Positions 31,020 through 31,407 of a stretch of 31,407 nt of DNA are shown in pieces. How positions within the stretch are numbered: the stretch's first letter is position 1; each line of letters begins with the position of its first letter. The stretch is from an uncultured Clostridium sp. (GTDB taxonomy: Bacteria > Bacillota > Clostridia > Lachnospirales > Lachnospiraceae): contig UQXF01000026.1 in NCBI GenBank assembly GCA_900544905.1, positions 1 to 31,407 of the forward strand, given 5' to 3'. The notes below the pieces were generated by a model. It was not told the origin of the DNA and ran no database searches. It was given only the letters and a program-made list of their open reading frames with translations. The position numbers were made by a program, and so were the translations under genes.

Positions 31020-31341
31020 CAGACAGTCTTTTAATCATTCTCAAAAACCGATTCCCTGTGCCGGAACCTGTCTGTTTTTCTTCTTCTCCTGCAATACCTG
31101 TAGCTGAAATAAACGCATCATAAACTCTGTTTACCTCACCTGCGCCAAAGATAATCTGCAGCTGTCCCCCAGCCACAAATACCCCCTTCACTCCTTCAAT
31201 ATGCTCTAAGGCGTCCTTATCACACTTTTCATTCTCATCAATAACAAAGCGCAGTCTGGTTGCACAGTGGGTTACTGATATAATATTACCACTTCCGCCA
31301 ATCGCATCCAATACCTTCAACGCTGATTTATTATAATCCAT
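31012..31341 (-). CDS. Sucrose-type PTS transporter, EIIB domain only (EIIC domain missing)
   Basis: 109 residues forming a phosphotransferase EIIB domain of the glucose/sucrose superfamily. The phosphorylated Cys is in VTHCATRLRF (about residue 26), with GVKGVFVAGGQLQIIFG following. After the domain comes the linker NRFLRMIKRLS, which in EIIBC proteins leads directly into the first EIIC helix (usually S-D-x-F-x-P). Here it stops two residues later (GK, TAA at 31012). No EIIC permease follows; scrB starts 57 bases on. ATG 31341 has AAGGAGG 7 bases upstream and is preferred over GTG 31347. The gene is complete as an open frame but looks like a truncated scrA. The adapter begins 26 bases upstream. 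Confidence 0.85.
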   Translation of the reverse strand: MDYNKSALKVLDAIGGSGNIISVTHCATRLRFVIDENEKCDKDALEHIEGVKGVFVAGGQLQIIFGAGEVNRVYDAFISATGIAGEEEKQTGSGTGNRFLRMIKRLSGK

Positions 31342-31367
31342 ACCCACTCCTCCTTCACAATATATAT

Positions 31368-31407
31368 CTGTCTCTTATACACATCTGACGCTGCCGACGA
31401 TCTTACG
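31368..31407. other. Nextera (Tn5) adapter and index bases, not genomic
   Basis: CTGTCTCTTATACACATCT (31368-31386) is the Tn5 mosaic end, followed by GACGCTGCCGACGA of the Read 1 adapter. The final seven bases, TCTTACG, fit the start of the reverse complement of an i5 index (S517, GCGTAAGA, as I recall it). Genomic sequence ends at about 31367, so the promoter and any regulator of the sucrose operon are outside the window. Confidence 0.97.

Overview
The window is a piece of the core genome of a spore-forming, low-to-mid GC Gram-positive anaerobe of the Clostridia, most likely Lachnospiraceae. This rests on gene order and family content: scpA/scpB next to a D,D-carboxypeptidase, der-plsY-gpsA-spoIVA, rplS-rbgA-rnhB-ylqG-ylqH, ylxM-ffh-rpsP-khpA-rimM-trmD and rimP-nusA-rnpM-ylxQ-infB-rbfA-nrnA-truB-ribF. 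Species cannot be named from this. All 35 genes I accept lie on the minus strand, so biological order runs from high to low coordinates. Both ends are library artefact: positions 1-34 are a Nextera transposase adapter and 31368-31407 are the opposite adapter plus index bases. The first and last genes are therefore cut by sequencing, not by biology.

Layout in transcription order. (1) 31341-28509: a sucrose operon with a PTS protein reduced to its EIIB domain, sucrose-6-phosphate hydrolase (scrB) and fructokinase (scrK). (2) 28460-20035: the nusA-infB operon, with a promoter and leader hairpin before rimP; it supplies transcription antitermination/termination, IF2, 30S maturation, tRNA pseudouridine and FAD synthesis. 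NusA has a 63-residue acidic Tyr-rich tail and IF2 a basic 20-residue tandem repeat. (3) 19994-15112: the ylxM-ffh-rpsP-khpA-rimM-trmD operon from a near-consensus promoter, with a probable attenuating terminator before rimM and ending in an unrecognised membrane/coiled-coil gene. (4) 15082-14537: rplS with its own promoter, a structured leader resembling the L19 autoregulatory leader, and an intrinsic terminator. (5) 14490-8160: lepB-rbgA-lepB-rnhB-ylqG-ylqH-yraN-pgeF, covering protein export, 50S assembly, RNase HII and non-flagellar relatives of FliK/FlhB. (6) 8141-4871: der-plsY-gpsA (ribosome GTPase and phospholipid synthesis), ending in a terminator. (7) 4869-3321: spoIVA, with a candidate sigma-E promoter. 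(8) 2702-35: scpA-scpB (condensin) followed by a D-Ala-D-Ala carboxypeptidase truncated by the contig end.

The one sizeable stretch without a gene is 2612-3320. It is not empty: 2712-3323 is bounded by a perfect 13-bp inverted repeat and contains two very large imperfect palindromes (about 278 and 215 bp). This is the most unusual object in the window. It may be a MITE-like insertion whose end supplies the spoIVA stop codon, or a large structured RNA/DNA element; I do not recognise it. The second notable anomaly is the loss of the membrane EIIC domain from the sucrose PTS gene, with what looks like the original 3' end of the gene left behind out of frame.
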